DNA of 32,989 nucleotides from Bacteroidales bacterium (GTDB taxonomy: Bacteria; Bacteroidota; Bacteroidia; Bacteroidales; GCA-2748055): the NCBI GenBank assembly GCA_029210585.1, contig JARGFP010000036.1:1-32989 (forward strand), in the 5' to 3' direction. Positions within the stretch are counted from its first letter, which is position 1, and each line of letters begins with the position of its first letter. Below, one piece after another: positions 8,481 to 16,910 of the stretch. The notes under the pieces were generated by a model that had not been told where the DNA came from, did no database searches, and worked only from the letters and a program-made list of their open reading frames with translations. The translations under genes and the position numbers were made by a program.

Positions 8481-10745
8481 TTATTTTGCTGCCATCACCA
8501 TCTTGATCTCCCCGAATGAAACATCCTTCCCCAGCACCTTTTTCACCGGGGTAATCGAATCCCGGTAATGCTCCTTCAATGCCTTTTTGATCTCTGCCAC
8601 CTTCTCCTCGTCCAGGATCTCGAGCACGTCCAACTCTCCTTTCTCAATAAACTCAGCCAGGTGTGATTCAATGGTGCTGGCTGCAAGCTCACGCTCTTTC
8701 ACAATCTCGGCCACGCTCTTGCCACTCCTGAACATCTCGAAGCTCAGCTTCGCCGAGGCACCCTTCTCCTGCTTCTTCCCCGCACCTTTCTTTTTCTTCC
8801 CGGTTGTTGTCTCCCCGGTTTTTATCCCTTTGCCTTTTTTGCCTTTGGCTTTCTTTCCCGCCTGCAGCATGCCAGCGCGCTCCTTTAATTCCTCCTGGCT
8901 CGCAAATTCCTCGCGGGTCAATTCCTCGTTTTTGCGGACCGCGTCCACCAGGGCAGCCGCCTTGCGCAATCGCTGGATCTTTGAAAAGAACGACGCCTCT
9001 ATCTCCTGTAATTCTTTCAGGAACTGCTTCACCCCCACGGCATCTTCCAGCTCCCTGATCAGGGCATGAATCGCAGTGGAAACCTCCCGTATCCGCGGTT
9101 CAAAATATTCCAGTGCAGCTTCTACACGTGCCTGCAGCAAAGCCAGGTATCCCTCATCGGGATGATGGGTAATATCCAGCACCTGCTTACGGAACCGTCC
9201 GGCGATGGTATGCTGCGATTCGAACCGGTTCCTGATCTCCACGATCCTTCCCTTGTACTGCTGCTTTGCCGACCGTTTTTCATCCTTGTTGTATGAACGC
9301 AGGTGATAATCGAATGCTTCCCTGAGGTCAGAAAAATCAAAATATTGCAGCAGCTTGTCCCGCACATACCGGTGGGTCTCCTGCTCGAGGATCTCACCGA
9401 AGGCAGATTCAGAAGGCTTTGAAGCAGCAAATGCAGAAATGTTACTGTCCTGCGCAAACCCCGAAACCGGTACAGGTGAAGTGAGCACCAGCCCGTCTAA
9501 TGACACCAGTCTTGAAAGTGCCACATAGATCTGCCCCGGGGCAAATGCATTTTGCACATCGATGATCGCCCGCTCAAAGGTAAGTCCCTGGCTCTTGTGG
9601 ACCGTAACGGCCCACGCCAGCTTCAGGGGATACTGCGTGAAGGAACCAAGCACCTCCTCCCGGATCTCATTGTCTTCCGGATCCAGTTTGTACCTTCTGT
9701 TCAGCCAGGTGTGCTGTTCCACGACCACGGGATCGCTGCCATCAGGGAATCCTACCTCGATGCCATCTTCCCCCAGGGAGATGACCGTCCCGATCTTCCC
9801 GTTGAAAAACCGCTGTTCCCCCGAAGTGTCATTCTTGATGAACATCACCTGCGCCCCCTCCCTGAGCTCCATTTCTGCATCAATAGGGTACTGTTGCTCC
9901 CTGAAATCCTTGTCGATCTGCGCCTTGAAAACCAGTGACTTACCCCCCAGTTTCTGCAATTCACGCCGGTTGATCTCATCTGCAATGCGGTTGTGGGTGG
10001 TGAGGTAAATATAACCTTCGTCGTTGTCGGGAGAAAAATCCGGGCTGTAGTACCTGTTCAGTATCTCCACATCGGCCTGGGTGGCCCGGTTGTCCCGGAA
10101 ATGGTTCAGCAGGGAGATGAATTCAGGGTCCGACTGACGGTAAATCTTTTCCAGTTCAATGTACAGTGGTGGCTCCTCCTGCAATGCCAGGGCGTTGAAG
10201 AAATAGATCCCCTGGTAAAAGTTGCGCAGAACCATCCATTCCTCCTCCTTCACCACCGGGGGCAGCTGCAGCAGATCACCGATAAATAAAACCTGCACAC
10301 CGCCGAAGGGAATATCCCGCTGTCGACGGATTGAGCGAAGCACCTGGTCGATGGCATCCAGCAGATCCGCACGCAACATACTCACCTCGTCGATAATCAG
10401 CAACTCCAGCTCCTGCAACAACCGGCGTTTTGTGCTGTGCATGTGCATTTTGCGCATCAGTGACCTGGGATTGTGCATCTCCGTCTGCAAGCCCTCCGGC
10501 AGGGGAAAGGAAGCGGAAGGTACAAAGGAGCCGAACGGAAGCTGGAACAGTGAATGAAGCGTCACCCCACCGGCATTGATCGCTGCCACTCCAGTGGGCG
10601 CCGCGATCACCGCTTTCTTGTGGGTCTTGTCCACGATCTCCCTCAAAAATGTGGTCTTCCCGGTCCCCGCCCTCCCCGTGAGGAACAGGTGACGGTTGGT
10701 CCGGTTCAGGAACTGACGGGCAATTACTTCAGGTGCATTTCCCAT
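8481..10745 (-). CDS. PIF1-type superfamily 1 helicase with C-terminal HTH_40 domain
   Basis: This is a 754-residue cytoplasmic ATPase. Helicase motifs run in order: Walker A GRAGTGKT at 24-31, Walker B LLIIDEVSM at 115-123, motif III FIGDLLQLPPV at 154-164, a motif V-like AVTVHKSQGLTF at 379-390, and motif VI IYVALSRL at about 406-413. This matches PIF1/RRM3 helicases, which unwind DNA 5' to 3' and act on replication barriers and structured DNA. Residues about 500-625 are helical, 626-665 form a lysine-rich linker, and 667-751 resemble the HTH_40 domain found at the C terminus of some RecQ proteins (SVAEIVKERELAASTIESHL). The gene stands apart from its neighbours and is probably transcribed alone. 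Confidence 0.9.
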   Translation of the reverse strand: MGNAPEVIARQFLNRTNRHLFLTGRAGTGKTTFLREIVDKTHKKAVIAAPTGVAAINAGGVTLHSLFQLPFGSFVPSASFPLPEGLQTEMHNPRSLMRKMHMHSTKRRLLQELELLIIDEVSMLRADLLDAIDQVLRSIRRQRDIPFGGVQVLFIGDLLQLPPVVKEEEWMVLRNFYQGIYFFNALALQEEPPLYIELEKIYRQSDPEFISLLNHFRDNRATQADVEILNRYYSPDFSPDNDEGYIYLTTHNRIADEINRRELQKLGGKSLVFKAQIDKDFREQQYPIDAEMELREGAQVMFIKNDTSGEQRFFNGKIGTVISLGEDGIEVGFPDGSDPVVVEQHTWLNRRYKLDPEDNEIREEVLGSFTQYPLKLAWAVTVHKSQGLTFERAIIDVQNAFAPGQIYVALSRLVSLDGLVLTSPVPVSGFAQDSNISAFAASKPSESAFGEILEQETHRYVRDKLLQYFDFSDLREAFDYHLRSYNKDEKRSAKQQYKGRIVEIRNRFESQHTIAGRFRKQVLDITHHPDEGYLALLQARVEAALEYFEPRIREVSTAIHALIRELEDAVGVKQFLKELQEIEASFFSKIQRLRKAAALVDAVRKNEELTREEFASQEELKERAGMLQAGKKAKGKKGKGIKTGETTTGKKKKGAGKKQEKGASAKLSFEMFRSGKSVAEIVKERELAASTIESHLAEFIEKGELDVLEILDEEKVAEIKKALKEHYRDSITPVKKVLGKDVSFGEIKMVMAAK

Positions 10746-10868
10746 TGCTCATTGACATTTCAAAAAATTCAGATACAGCTGGAACGACCGGGCAAATCAT
10801 CTTCCGGTGGTTGATGCGCCGAGCAACACATTTCTCGTTCCATTCTGCAAATAAAAAAATCTTTTCCC

Positions 10869-10916
10869 TGCACAGGACTGGTACATCCTCCTTGCACAAG
10901 ACCGGAACATCCTTCA
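10869..10916. repeat. Two-copy tandem repeat of 24 bases
   Basis: Units 10869-10892 and 10893-10916 match at 19 of 24 positions (core TGCACA.GAC.GG.ACATCCT). They lie in the 256-base gap between the helicase and peptidase genes. Read leftward they fall in a 62-codon frame that overlaps the helicase start, with a repeated DVPVLC motif. No evidence supports expression of that frame. Confidence 0.5.
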
Positions 10917-11001
10917 TACAAAACCCCGTTAGACCTGCATCTCGCGAATATTATCCCCGAAAGTCATGCAAATCCTTAAAATTATCTCAAAAGGACCGCT
11001 G

Positions 11002-12489
11002 TCAGAATACCCACGAAAGTTTTGCAAAGGATCCGCGCAGGCGCACATCATAACGGTTAAAATCAGTATCAGTGGTAAAATCCACAAAACTATTCTGGTA
11101 AACAAACCCTACACGGACATGCATGATTTCCATCCCCACACCAATGACCATCCCGTAATCCGTGTCGTTATATTCACTCACAAAATCAAGCGGGGTACCA
11201 TTCTCCTGTCCTGCAAAGGCATAGCTGTAATATCCCCCAAGCTGAAAATAGGACCTTACACCCATTCCCCGCTCGTCGGGTGTGGTCAGCAGGAGACTTA
11301 CCGGCACGGTAACGGAATGTGTCTTCAGCTTACCTCCCAAAACCTGGCTTCCGCTCCATGCATACACCACCTCGGGCTGCAGCGCCAGCCACTGGGTAAT
11401 GCGCGTCTCCAGCATCAGTCCTGCTGAAGCAGCGAACACGCTCTTGGCCTTGAAAAAATCATTTTTATACTCGTGGTAACTGGAGCCGGAATGCAACGTG
11501 ATCCCGGGATTGAATATCTTCATCGGGCCCCTTTCGGCGATGATCTCCATCTGTCGCGACCCGTCCACTTCAGGAGCAACGGACAATTCATAGGTAAGCG
11601 CGACCATGAAATCAACAATCGTGGCCATCCCCTGGTAATCCAGCAGGTCACTGTCATCTTCCGGCTTGTGGTAAGGGGATTCAAGTCCTGTGAATACATG
11701 AACCGCGGGAATGCCCACCGCACCGAACGGGGCCGAATCGGTCCGGTTGGGAATTTTATCATCGGATTTGGTGATGCTTGCATCAGCGTGCTCCCTTGCC
11801 GCAGCGACAAATGCTTTATGATCTGCCAGCAGTTCGATCCCCTGCAGGTCCACTCCCCCGTGTGCTTCATACATGCCGGTCATGTCCAGGCTGAACATGG
11901 CCACTACCTTTTCAGCCGGGATGAGCGGATCCTCTGTGTCAATGAATTTTTTCACGAAAGCCCTGGAGCCATTCAGTCCGCTCTCCTCTCCGTCGAATGC
12001 CACCAGGAGCACACTCCTTCCGAGCAACTCCTTCTGCCCGGCCAGGATCCTGCCTGCCTCAATGAGCGAAGCCGTTCCCGAGGCATTGTCGTCCGCTCCG
12101 TTATAAACCACCGTGTCTTCCCCCTGCAGCTCCCAGCCCACATGGTCGTAGTGTGCGCCCAGTATGATAAATTCGTCTTTCAGGTCCGGATCGTTGCCCT
12201 CGATGATCCCGGCCACATTGTAGCCGGTGATGTTCAGCACACTTGTGCGGTGGGAGAATTCCTGGAAATACCCTTCCACAAACGGGGCCACCCCCGCTTC
12301 GGAAAACTGGTCCCGAACATACATCGCGGCCCTGCGTCCGGCTTCACTTCCAAATCCCCTGCCCATCATCGCATCGGAGGCCAGGTAGGTAACGGCTGCT
12401 TCAAGCCTTTCTGCATCAGCTTTCTGCGCTTTCAGCCCCGGGGAAAGCAACGAAAGCAACAGGAAAGTGGTCATTATTTTAGTACACAT
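11002..12489 (-). CDS. Secreted M28-family metallopeptidase fused to a C-terminal outer-membrane beta-barrel
   Basis: This is a 495-residue protein with a signal peptide ending near LKAQ at 19-22; an alternative ATG lies five codons in. Residues about 25-304 are an M28 zinc aminopeptidase domain. GAHYDHVG contains His113, NGADDNASG contains the bridging Asp (133/134), FDGEES contains the general base Glu168 and ligand Glu169, SLDMTGM contains Asp202, and ESPYHKPED contains His274. All expected ligands are intact. Residues about 325-495 form a second domain of regularly alternating strands (LMLETRITQWLALQPEVVYAW, SYFQLGGYYSYAF) ending in LSWVF, like a PorT-type eight-stranded outer-membrane barrel. 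It would display an aminopeptidase at the outer membrane. M28 proteins usually stop after the peptidase or carry a PA domain. Confidence 0.85.
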   Translation of the reverse strand: MCTKIMTTFLLLSLLSPGLKAQKADAERLEAAVTYLASDAMMGRGFGSEAGRRAAMYVRDQFSEAGVAPFVEGYFQEFSHRTSVLNITGYNVAGIIEGNDPDLKDEFIILGAHYDHVGWELQGEDTVVYNGADDNASGTASLIEAGRILAGQKELLGRSVLLVAFDGEESGLNGSRAFVKKFIDTEDPLIPAEKVVAMFSLDMTGMYEAHGGVDLQGIELLADHKAFVAAAREHADASITKSDDKIPNRTDSAPFGAVGIPAVHVFTGLESPYHKPEDDSDLLDYQGMATIVDFMVALTYELSVAPEVDGSRQMEIIAERGPMKIFNPGITLHSGSSYHEYKNDFFKAKSVFAASAGLMLETRITQWLALQPEVVYAWSGSQVLGGKLKTHSVTVPVSLLLTTPDERGMGVRSYFQLGGYYSYAFAGQENGTPLDFVSEYNDTDYGMVIGVGMEIMHVRVGFVYQNSFVDFTTDTDFNRYDVRLRGSFAKLSWVF

Positions 12490-12584
12490 AGCTGTAAAGT
12501 ATAAATGTGTTTAAGAAGCTGAAGTTAATTATTCTTGCTATATTCATAACCATTTTTATCCAATAAATCTAATTTCAACCATCA

Positions 12585-13016
12585 ATGAAAATAAAATCAA
12601 CAATCGCTTCAACATTGCTTTTTGCACTGATGCTTATGGGTACTTCCGGATGCGCCGGCGACCCCAACACCCTGCTTTCAGATGGCATCTGGGATTTTGA
12701 AGATTTCACCACCACAAGTGAGGACGATAATATCAAATCACTGGTCGCACTGGGCAAGGCATTCATGACCGATGCCACCATGGAGTTCCAGGCCGACAGT
12801 CGCTACATAATGACCTCCCCGCTTTCCGATGATCCCGAAACAGGCACATGGGAACTTGTGGGCGACGACCAGCTGATCATTAATCCTGATGGTGACGGAG
12901 GCACTTCAACTGCAAATATTGATGTGCTGACCAGAAAGCAGTTGTCGTACGTTGAGACGTTTAATAGTATGGGCGGGGACACTTACACGGTTACGACAGT
13001 CTGGGTAAGGGACTAA
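12585..13016 (+). CDS. Small lipocalin-like lipoprotein
   Basis: The 143-residue protein has a lipoprotein signal with the acylated Cys at position 23 (TSGC). The rest has the layout of lipocalin-like domains common in Bacteroidota: an initial GIWDFEDF strand, ATMEFQADSRYIMTS, ETGTWELVGDDQLII, and a final YTVTTVWVRD strand. No ligand or function can be assigned. It is divergent from the M28 gene (95-base shared upstream region) and convergent with the MTAP gene, with the two stop codons overlapping. Confidence 0.75.
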   Translation: MKIKSTIASTLLFALMLMGTSGCAGDPNTLLSDGIWDFEDFTTTSEDDNIKSLVALGKAFMTDATMEFQADSRYIMTSPLSDDPETGTWELVGDDQLIINPDGDGGTSTANIDVLTRKQLSYVETFNSMGGDTYTVTTVWVRD

Positions 13017-13759
13017 ACTGTCGGCAACACGGACTGGATCAGTGAGATGACATTCCCAACATTCTTGCCGAAAATATCCAGCACGGCCTCCCATGTAACA
13101 GATTCTTCTCCCTCCTTCCAGCTGTCATAATCGGTGCTCATGGCAACAGCAGCATAGGGGATCCCTGCCTCGTTGGCCAGGATCGCCTCCGGTGCGGTGG
13201 ACATGTTGATGATGTCTGCTCCCCACGTACGGAACATATGTGATTCTGCACGGGTGGAAAAGCGCGGACCTTCAACGGTTATTACCGTTCCGGTTGCATG
13301 GTGTGGCAAGTTCAAACGTCCGGCCTCATGGATCATCGATGCGCGAAGGGCAGCGTCGAACGGGTCGGCCATGGGGGTGTGCTTCAGCTCCCCGGGATTA
13401 AATTCCCCGTAGAACGTGTTGGTCCTGAACCTGGTAAAGTCAATGAACTGGTCGGGAAAGACCAGGTCACCGGGCCTGATCTCTTCATTCAGACTGCCAC
13501 AGGCCGTTGTGGCAATGATGTGGGTGCACTCGAGTTCCCTGATCCCGTAAATATTCGCCCGGTTGTTCACCTGCGTCGGTGTAATGGTGTGGTTCTTTCC
13601 GTGCCGCGAAACCAGCACCACCTCCACCCCGCTGATCTTCCCGGTGAGGAAATCAGAACTCGGCTCCCCGTAAGGCGTATTCAGAATGACCCGGCCGGGA
13701 TCGCGCAACAGGTCCGGATCCTCAAACCCGGACCCGCCAATAACAGCTACTCTTATCAT
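13013..13759 (-). CDS. mtnP: S-methyl-5'-thioadenosine phosphorylase (MTAP)
   Basis: This 248-residue cytoplasmic enzyme splits 5'-methylthioadenosine with phosphate into adenine and 5-methylthioribose-1-phosphate, in purine and methionine salvage. It shows GGSGF (8-12, phosphate loop), SRHG..H (51-57), TTACGSLNEEIRPGD (84-98) and MSTDYDSWKE near 207-216. The ACGSL and TDYD.WKE signatures match MTAP rather than inosine/guanosine phosphorylases of the same family. The length is slightly below that of human MTAP. It ends convergently with the lipocalin-like gene, sharing CTAA at 13013-13016, and is divergent from the HAD gene. Confidence 0.93.
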   Translation of the reverse strand: MIRVAVIGGSGFEDPDLLRDPGRVILNTPYGEPSSDFLTGKISGVEVVLVSRHGKNHTITPTQVNNRANIYGIRELECTHIIATTACGSLNEEIRPGDLVFPDQFIDFTRFRTNTFYGEFNPGELKHTPMADPFDAALRASMIHEAGRLNLPHHATGTVITVEGPRFSTRAESHMFRTWGADIINMSTAPEAILANEAGIPYAAVAMSTDYDSWKEGEESVTWEAVLDIFGKNVGNVISLIQSVLPTV

Positions 13760-13872
13760 CTTATGTAAGCTTTATCATGCAAGCGGCAGTAAAATCGTCT
13801 TCGGTCAAAGATTCAGACAGTACCTGCAGTGACAAACAGATCAACTGCATCAAGACTCTTCCCTCCTTTTAC

Positions 13873-13880
13873 TACCTTTG
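13873..13880 (+). promoter_or_regulatory. Bacteroidota -7 element before the HAD gene
   Basis: TACCTTTG matches the TAnnTTTG consensus exactly and lies 22 bases before the ATG at 13903, giving a short leader. No good TTTG -33 element is present at the usual distance, so the promoter may be weak or activator-dependent. Confidence 0.45.
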
Positions 13881-13902
13881 TTGGAAACGAAGATAAAAGA
13901 AA

Positions 13903-14529
13903 ATGGGCAACAATTCATCATTTAAAAACATCCTTTTTGATCTCGGGGGGGTGATCCTCGACCTGAATGTCAACGGCACACTGGAGTCATTCCTCAACCT
14001 CGGTTTTCCCCGGGAATTACTCAATTATCCCGAAAACTTTTATACCGATATCTTTTACAATTATGAGACCGGGAAAGTAACAACTGCGGAATTCCGGGAC
14101 TCCGTCAGGAAATTTGCCGGCGTGGAGTTCAGCGACGTGGAGTTCGATGAAGCCTGGTGCGCCATGCTCGACAGGGTGCCGAAAAAACGTACATTGCTAT
14201 TGCAATCACTCGCCAAAGATTACGACCTCTACATGCTCAGCAATACCAGCGAACTGCATATTGAAAAATTCAGTAAAATGTTTTCCGAGGTTGCCGGGGT
14301 GTCCCTGGACGAAGTGTTCACGCAGTGCTTCTATTCCCACAAGACCGGGCTGCACAAACCTGATGAGGCAGCGTTTGAACATGTGCTGAAAACAGCCGGG
14401 ATCAGGGCAAATGAAACCCTGTTCCTGGATGACAATATCCACAACGTGAAATCAGCACAGTCCCTGGGATTCAACGTGATCCATATTTCAGAAAACCTGA
14501 AGATGGAAGACGTGGGCTACAACCGGTAA
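13903..14529 (+). CDS. HAD-superfamily sugar-phosphatase-like protein (YihX-type)
   Basis: The protein has 208 residues. HAD motifs are visible: motif I FDLGGVILDL (Asp13), motif II LSNTS (Ser113), motif III Lys152 in HKPDEAAF, and motif IV FLDDN (Asp176, Asp177). Motif I reads D-L-G, so the usual second Asp, the general acid/base, is replaced by Gly15. The same D-L-G occurs in E. coli YihX, an alpha-glucose-1-phosphate phosphatase, and the overall layout also fits YihX. Beta-phosphoglucomutases keep D-x-D, so this is unlikely to be the mutase expected beside a maltose phosphorylase. It ends 11 bases from the convergent GH65 gene. The substrate is uncertain. Confidence 0.82.
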   Translation: MGNNSSFKNILFDLGGVILDLNVNGTLESFLNLGFPRELLNYPENFYTDIFYNYETGKVTTAEFRDSVRKFAGVEFSDVEFDEAWCAMLDRVPKKRTLLLQSLAKDYDLYMLSNTSELHIEKFSKMFSEVAGVSLDEVFTQCFYSHKTGLHKPDEAAFEHVLKTAGIRANETLFLDDNIHNVKSAQSLGFNVIHISENLKMEDVGYNR

Positions 14530-14540
14530 CCCTCAACCTG

Positions 14541-16868
14541 CTATGCCCCCACTTCTTTCCGCAATTCCACCTCGAGCAACCCCTCTTCGGGAAGCTCCTT
14601 CATTTCCCCGTTGACCACAATCTCCAGCGCCGGACCTTGCTCATTGTCAATGGTAACGCGGGTGTCATTGATGTGGATTTTCAGGTAATTCTCACGGAAT
14701 ATAATGCGAAACGACAACGACTTCCATTTCTCCGGAAGCTTCGGATACAGGTGTACCTTGTCGTCTTTCACCCGGAAGCCGCCAAATCCATACACCACCG
14801 ACATCCACGTGCCTCCCATGCTGGTAATATGCAATCCCTCTGCCACTTCCCTGTTGTAATCGTCCAGGTCCAGCCGCGAGGTGCGCAGGTAAAGGTCATA
14901 AGCCATCTCCTTCTTCCCGATCCGGTTTGCCAAAATGGAATGGATACAAGGCGAGAGTGAGGATTCATGAACGGTCCGAGGCTCATAGAATTCGAAGTTC
15001 CTCCGGATCGTTTCCCCGTCGTAGTCATCCTCGAAGAAATAGATCCCCTGCAACACATCGGCCTGCTTGATGAACGGTGACCGCAGGATCCGGTCCCACG
15101 ACCAGTGCTGGTTGATGGGACGCTCGGCAGGATCAATTTCCGATGCAAAGAATTGCTTTTTGTCCATGTACCCTTCCTGCTGGAGGAAAACCTTCTTCTC
15201 CTCGTAATAGGGGAAATAAAGATTATCAATGATATCTTTCCATTGCTCGGTCTCGTCTGTCTCCCTGAACCCTGTTTTTTCAAAGATCTTCTGTAACACT
15301 TCAGGAGATGCTTCCCTGACGATCCCGATGGCCTTCAGTGTATATTCAAGGGTCCACTTTGCCATGAGGTTGGTGTACCAGTTGTTGTTCACATTGTTCT
15401 CGTATTCATTGGGACCCGTCACCCCAAGCATCACGTACTTACCCTTCACATCCGACCAGTTCACACGCTGGCGCCAGAACCTGGAGATGGCAATCAGTAC
15501 TTCGAGCCCGTATTCCGACAGGTATTCCCTGTCGCCGGTATACCGTATATAGTTAAAAATGGCATAGGCAATGGCGCCGTTGCGGTGAATCTCCTCGAAG
15601 GTGATTTCCCATTCATTGTGACATTCCCTGCCGTCCATAGTCACCATAGGATACAATGCGGCCCCCCTGGAAAATCCAAGCAATTCCGCGTTTTCAATGG
15701 CTTTTTGAAGGTGCTTGTACCTGTATACCAGCAGGCTCCTGGCCACCTCCCGGGGAGCCGAACTCAGGTAAAATGGTATCAAAAATGCTTCTGTATCCCA
15801 GTAGGTGCTTCCGCCATATTTTTCACCCGTAAACCCCTTGGGACCGATGTTCAGCCGTTCATCCTTTCCTGAATAGGTCTGGTTCAGGTGGAAGATGTTG
15901 AACCGGATCGCCTGTTGCGCCTTCGGGTCTCCCTCAATGACAATATCGGAGTGCGACCAGTGCTCTTCCCATTTCCTGGTATGCTCCGAAAACAGCTTGT
16001 CGAACTTCTGTGCAAAAGCCCTGTCAATGCTTTTGCGACTGGCCGCAGCCAGTTCCTCCTTTGCATAATTCAGCGAGGAGACCACCGACCCGTACTTGTA
16101 CATTGTGGCATCCTTGCCTTCAGGAACAGATAGTTCGAGGCGGTTGGCCCCGTAACCCTCCTTGCTGATCACTTCGGGATCCTGCTGCTGCAGCGCGCCA
16201 TCGACAAACAGCTCATACCTGGTGGCAAAAGCAACCCGGAAGCCCGATTTGCGTGTTTCGGAAACCAGGTAAAGCGCACCGGCCGCTGTAGTACTTTCGA
16301 TATGTTTCCAGAAAAATTCGTCGTAGTTGGAATCCCGGTTGTGCACGTTGCCGTCGAGATATGGCGTGAAGGCGATTGTTGCATCAAAATTCAACGGTGT
16401 CACCGTATACCGAATCGCCCCGATCTCATCGTCCACGATACTCAGAAAACGTTTTGTTCGCACCTCCACCTGCCGCAGGCCGTCGAGCTTTACCCTGAAG
16501 GTGCGCTCCAGAAAACCGTGTTTCATGTTCAGCACCCTCCTGAATTGCAATACCTCCATGTTGTGCAGGTCCAGCTGCGTTCCGTCTATGGTGATATCGA
16601 TCCCGATCCAGTTGGGTGCATTCAGCACCTTGGCGAAAAATTCAGGATACCCGTTTTTCCACCACCCCACCCGGGTTTTGTCGGGATAATATACACCTGC
16701 AATATAGTTGCCCTGCAGGCTTTCACCCGAATAGGCCTCCTCGAAATTGGCCCGCTGACCCATGCGTCCGTTTCCCTGGCTGAATATGCTTTCCGCAGCT
16801 TCCTGCATGGAAGGATCGAATTGTTCCTCCACTACGCTCCACTCTTCAACACTATAGTAACTATTCAT
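14541..16868 (-). CDS. GH65 maltose phosphorylase
   Basis: This 775-residue cytoplasmic enzyme has no signal peptide. It should convert maltose and phosphate to glucose and beta-D-glucose-1-phosphate. GH65 signatures include GPKGFTGEKYGGSTYWDTEAF (about 342-362), HNEWEITFEEIHRNGA (417-432), the catalytic acid Glu488 in VTGPNEYENNVNNNWYTN, and the phosphate-binding-loop region KQADVLQG (601-608). Glu488 lies almost exactly where Lactobacillus brevis maltose phosphorylase has its catalytic Glu487, and the length is typical. Kojibiose, trehalose or nigerose phosphorylase activity is possible within GH65, but the motifs and starch-utilisation context favour maltose. It follows the permease gene by 42 bases and is probably in its operon. 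Confidence 0.92.
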   Translation of the reverse strand: MNSYYSVEEWSVVEEQFDPSMQEAAESIFSQGNGRMGQRANFEEAYSGESLQGNYIAGVYYPDKTRVGWWKNGYPEFFAKVLNAPNWIGIDITIDGTQLDLHNMEVLQFRRVLNMKHGFLERTFRVKLDGLRQVEVRTKRFLSIVDDEIGAIRYTVTPLNFDATIAFTPYLDGNVHNRDSNYDEFFWKHIESTTAAGALYLVSETRKSGFRVAFATRYELFVDGALQQQDPEVISKEGYGANRLELSVPEGKDATMYKYGSVVSSLNYAKEELAAASRKSIDRAFAQKFDKLFSEHTRKWEEHWSHSDIVIEGDPKAQQAIRFNIFHLNQTYSGKDERLNIGPKGFTGEKYGGSTYWDTEAFLIPFYLSSAPREVARSLLVYRYKHLQKAIENAELLGFSRGAALYPMVTMDGRECHNEWEITFEEIHRNGAIAYAIFNYIRYTGDREYLSEYGLEVLIAISRFWRQRVNWSDVKGKYVMLGVTGPNEYENNVNNNWYTNLMAKWTLEYTLKAIGIVREASPEVLQKIFEKTGFRETDETEQWKDIIDNLYFPYYEEKKVFLQQEGYMDKKQFFASEIDPAERPINQHWSWDRILRSPFIKQADVLQGIYFFEDDYDGETIRRNFEFYEPRTVHESSLSPCIHSILANRIGKKEMAYDLYLRTSRLDLDDYNREVAEGLHITSMGGTWMSVVYGFGGFRVKDDKVHLYPKLPEKWKSLSFRIIFRENYLKIHINDTRVTIDNEQGPALEIVVNGEMKELPEEGLLEVELRKEVGA

Positions 16869-16910
16869 AATTCCTGTCCGTTAATATGTAACAATCACTG
16901 CCCTGATCTG

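Noticed and set aside
8587-9069. 160-codon rightward frame inside the helicase gene
   Set aside because: It lies antisense to the lysine-rich linker and C-terminal part of the helicase; its Phe/Pro-rich composition is the mirror of Lys-rich codons.
10729-10917. 62-codon leftward frame upstream of and overlapping the helicase start
   Set aside because: It is explained by the 24-base tandem repeat and overlaps the helicase start; no recognisable domain or start signal supports it.
16446-16455. AAAACGTTTT palindrome resembling the LacI-type operator
   Set aside because: It lies inside the GH65 coding sequence and lacks the GC ends of the two perfect sites; chance is more likely.
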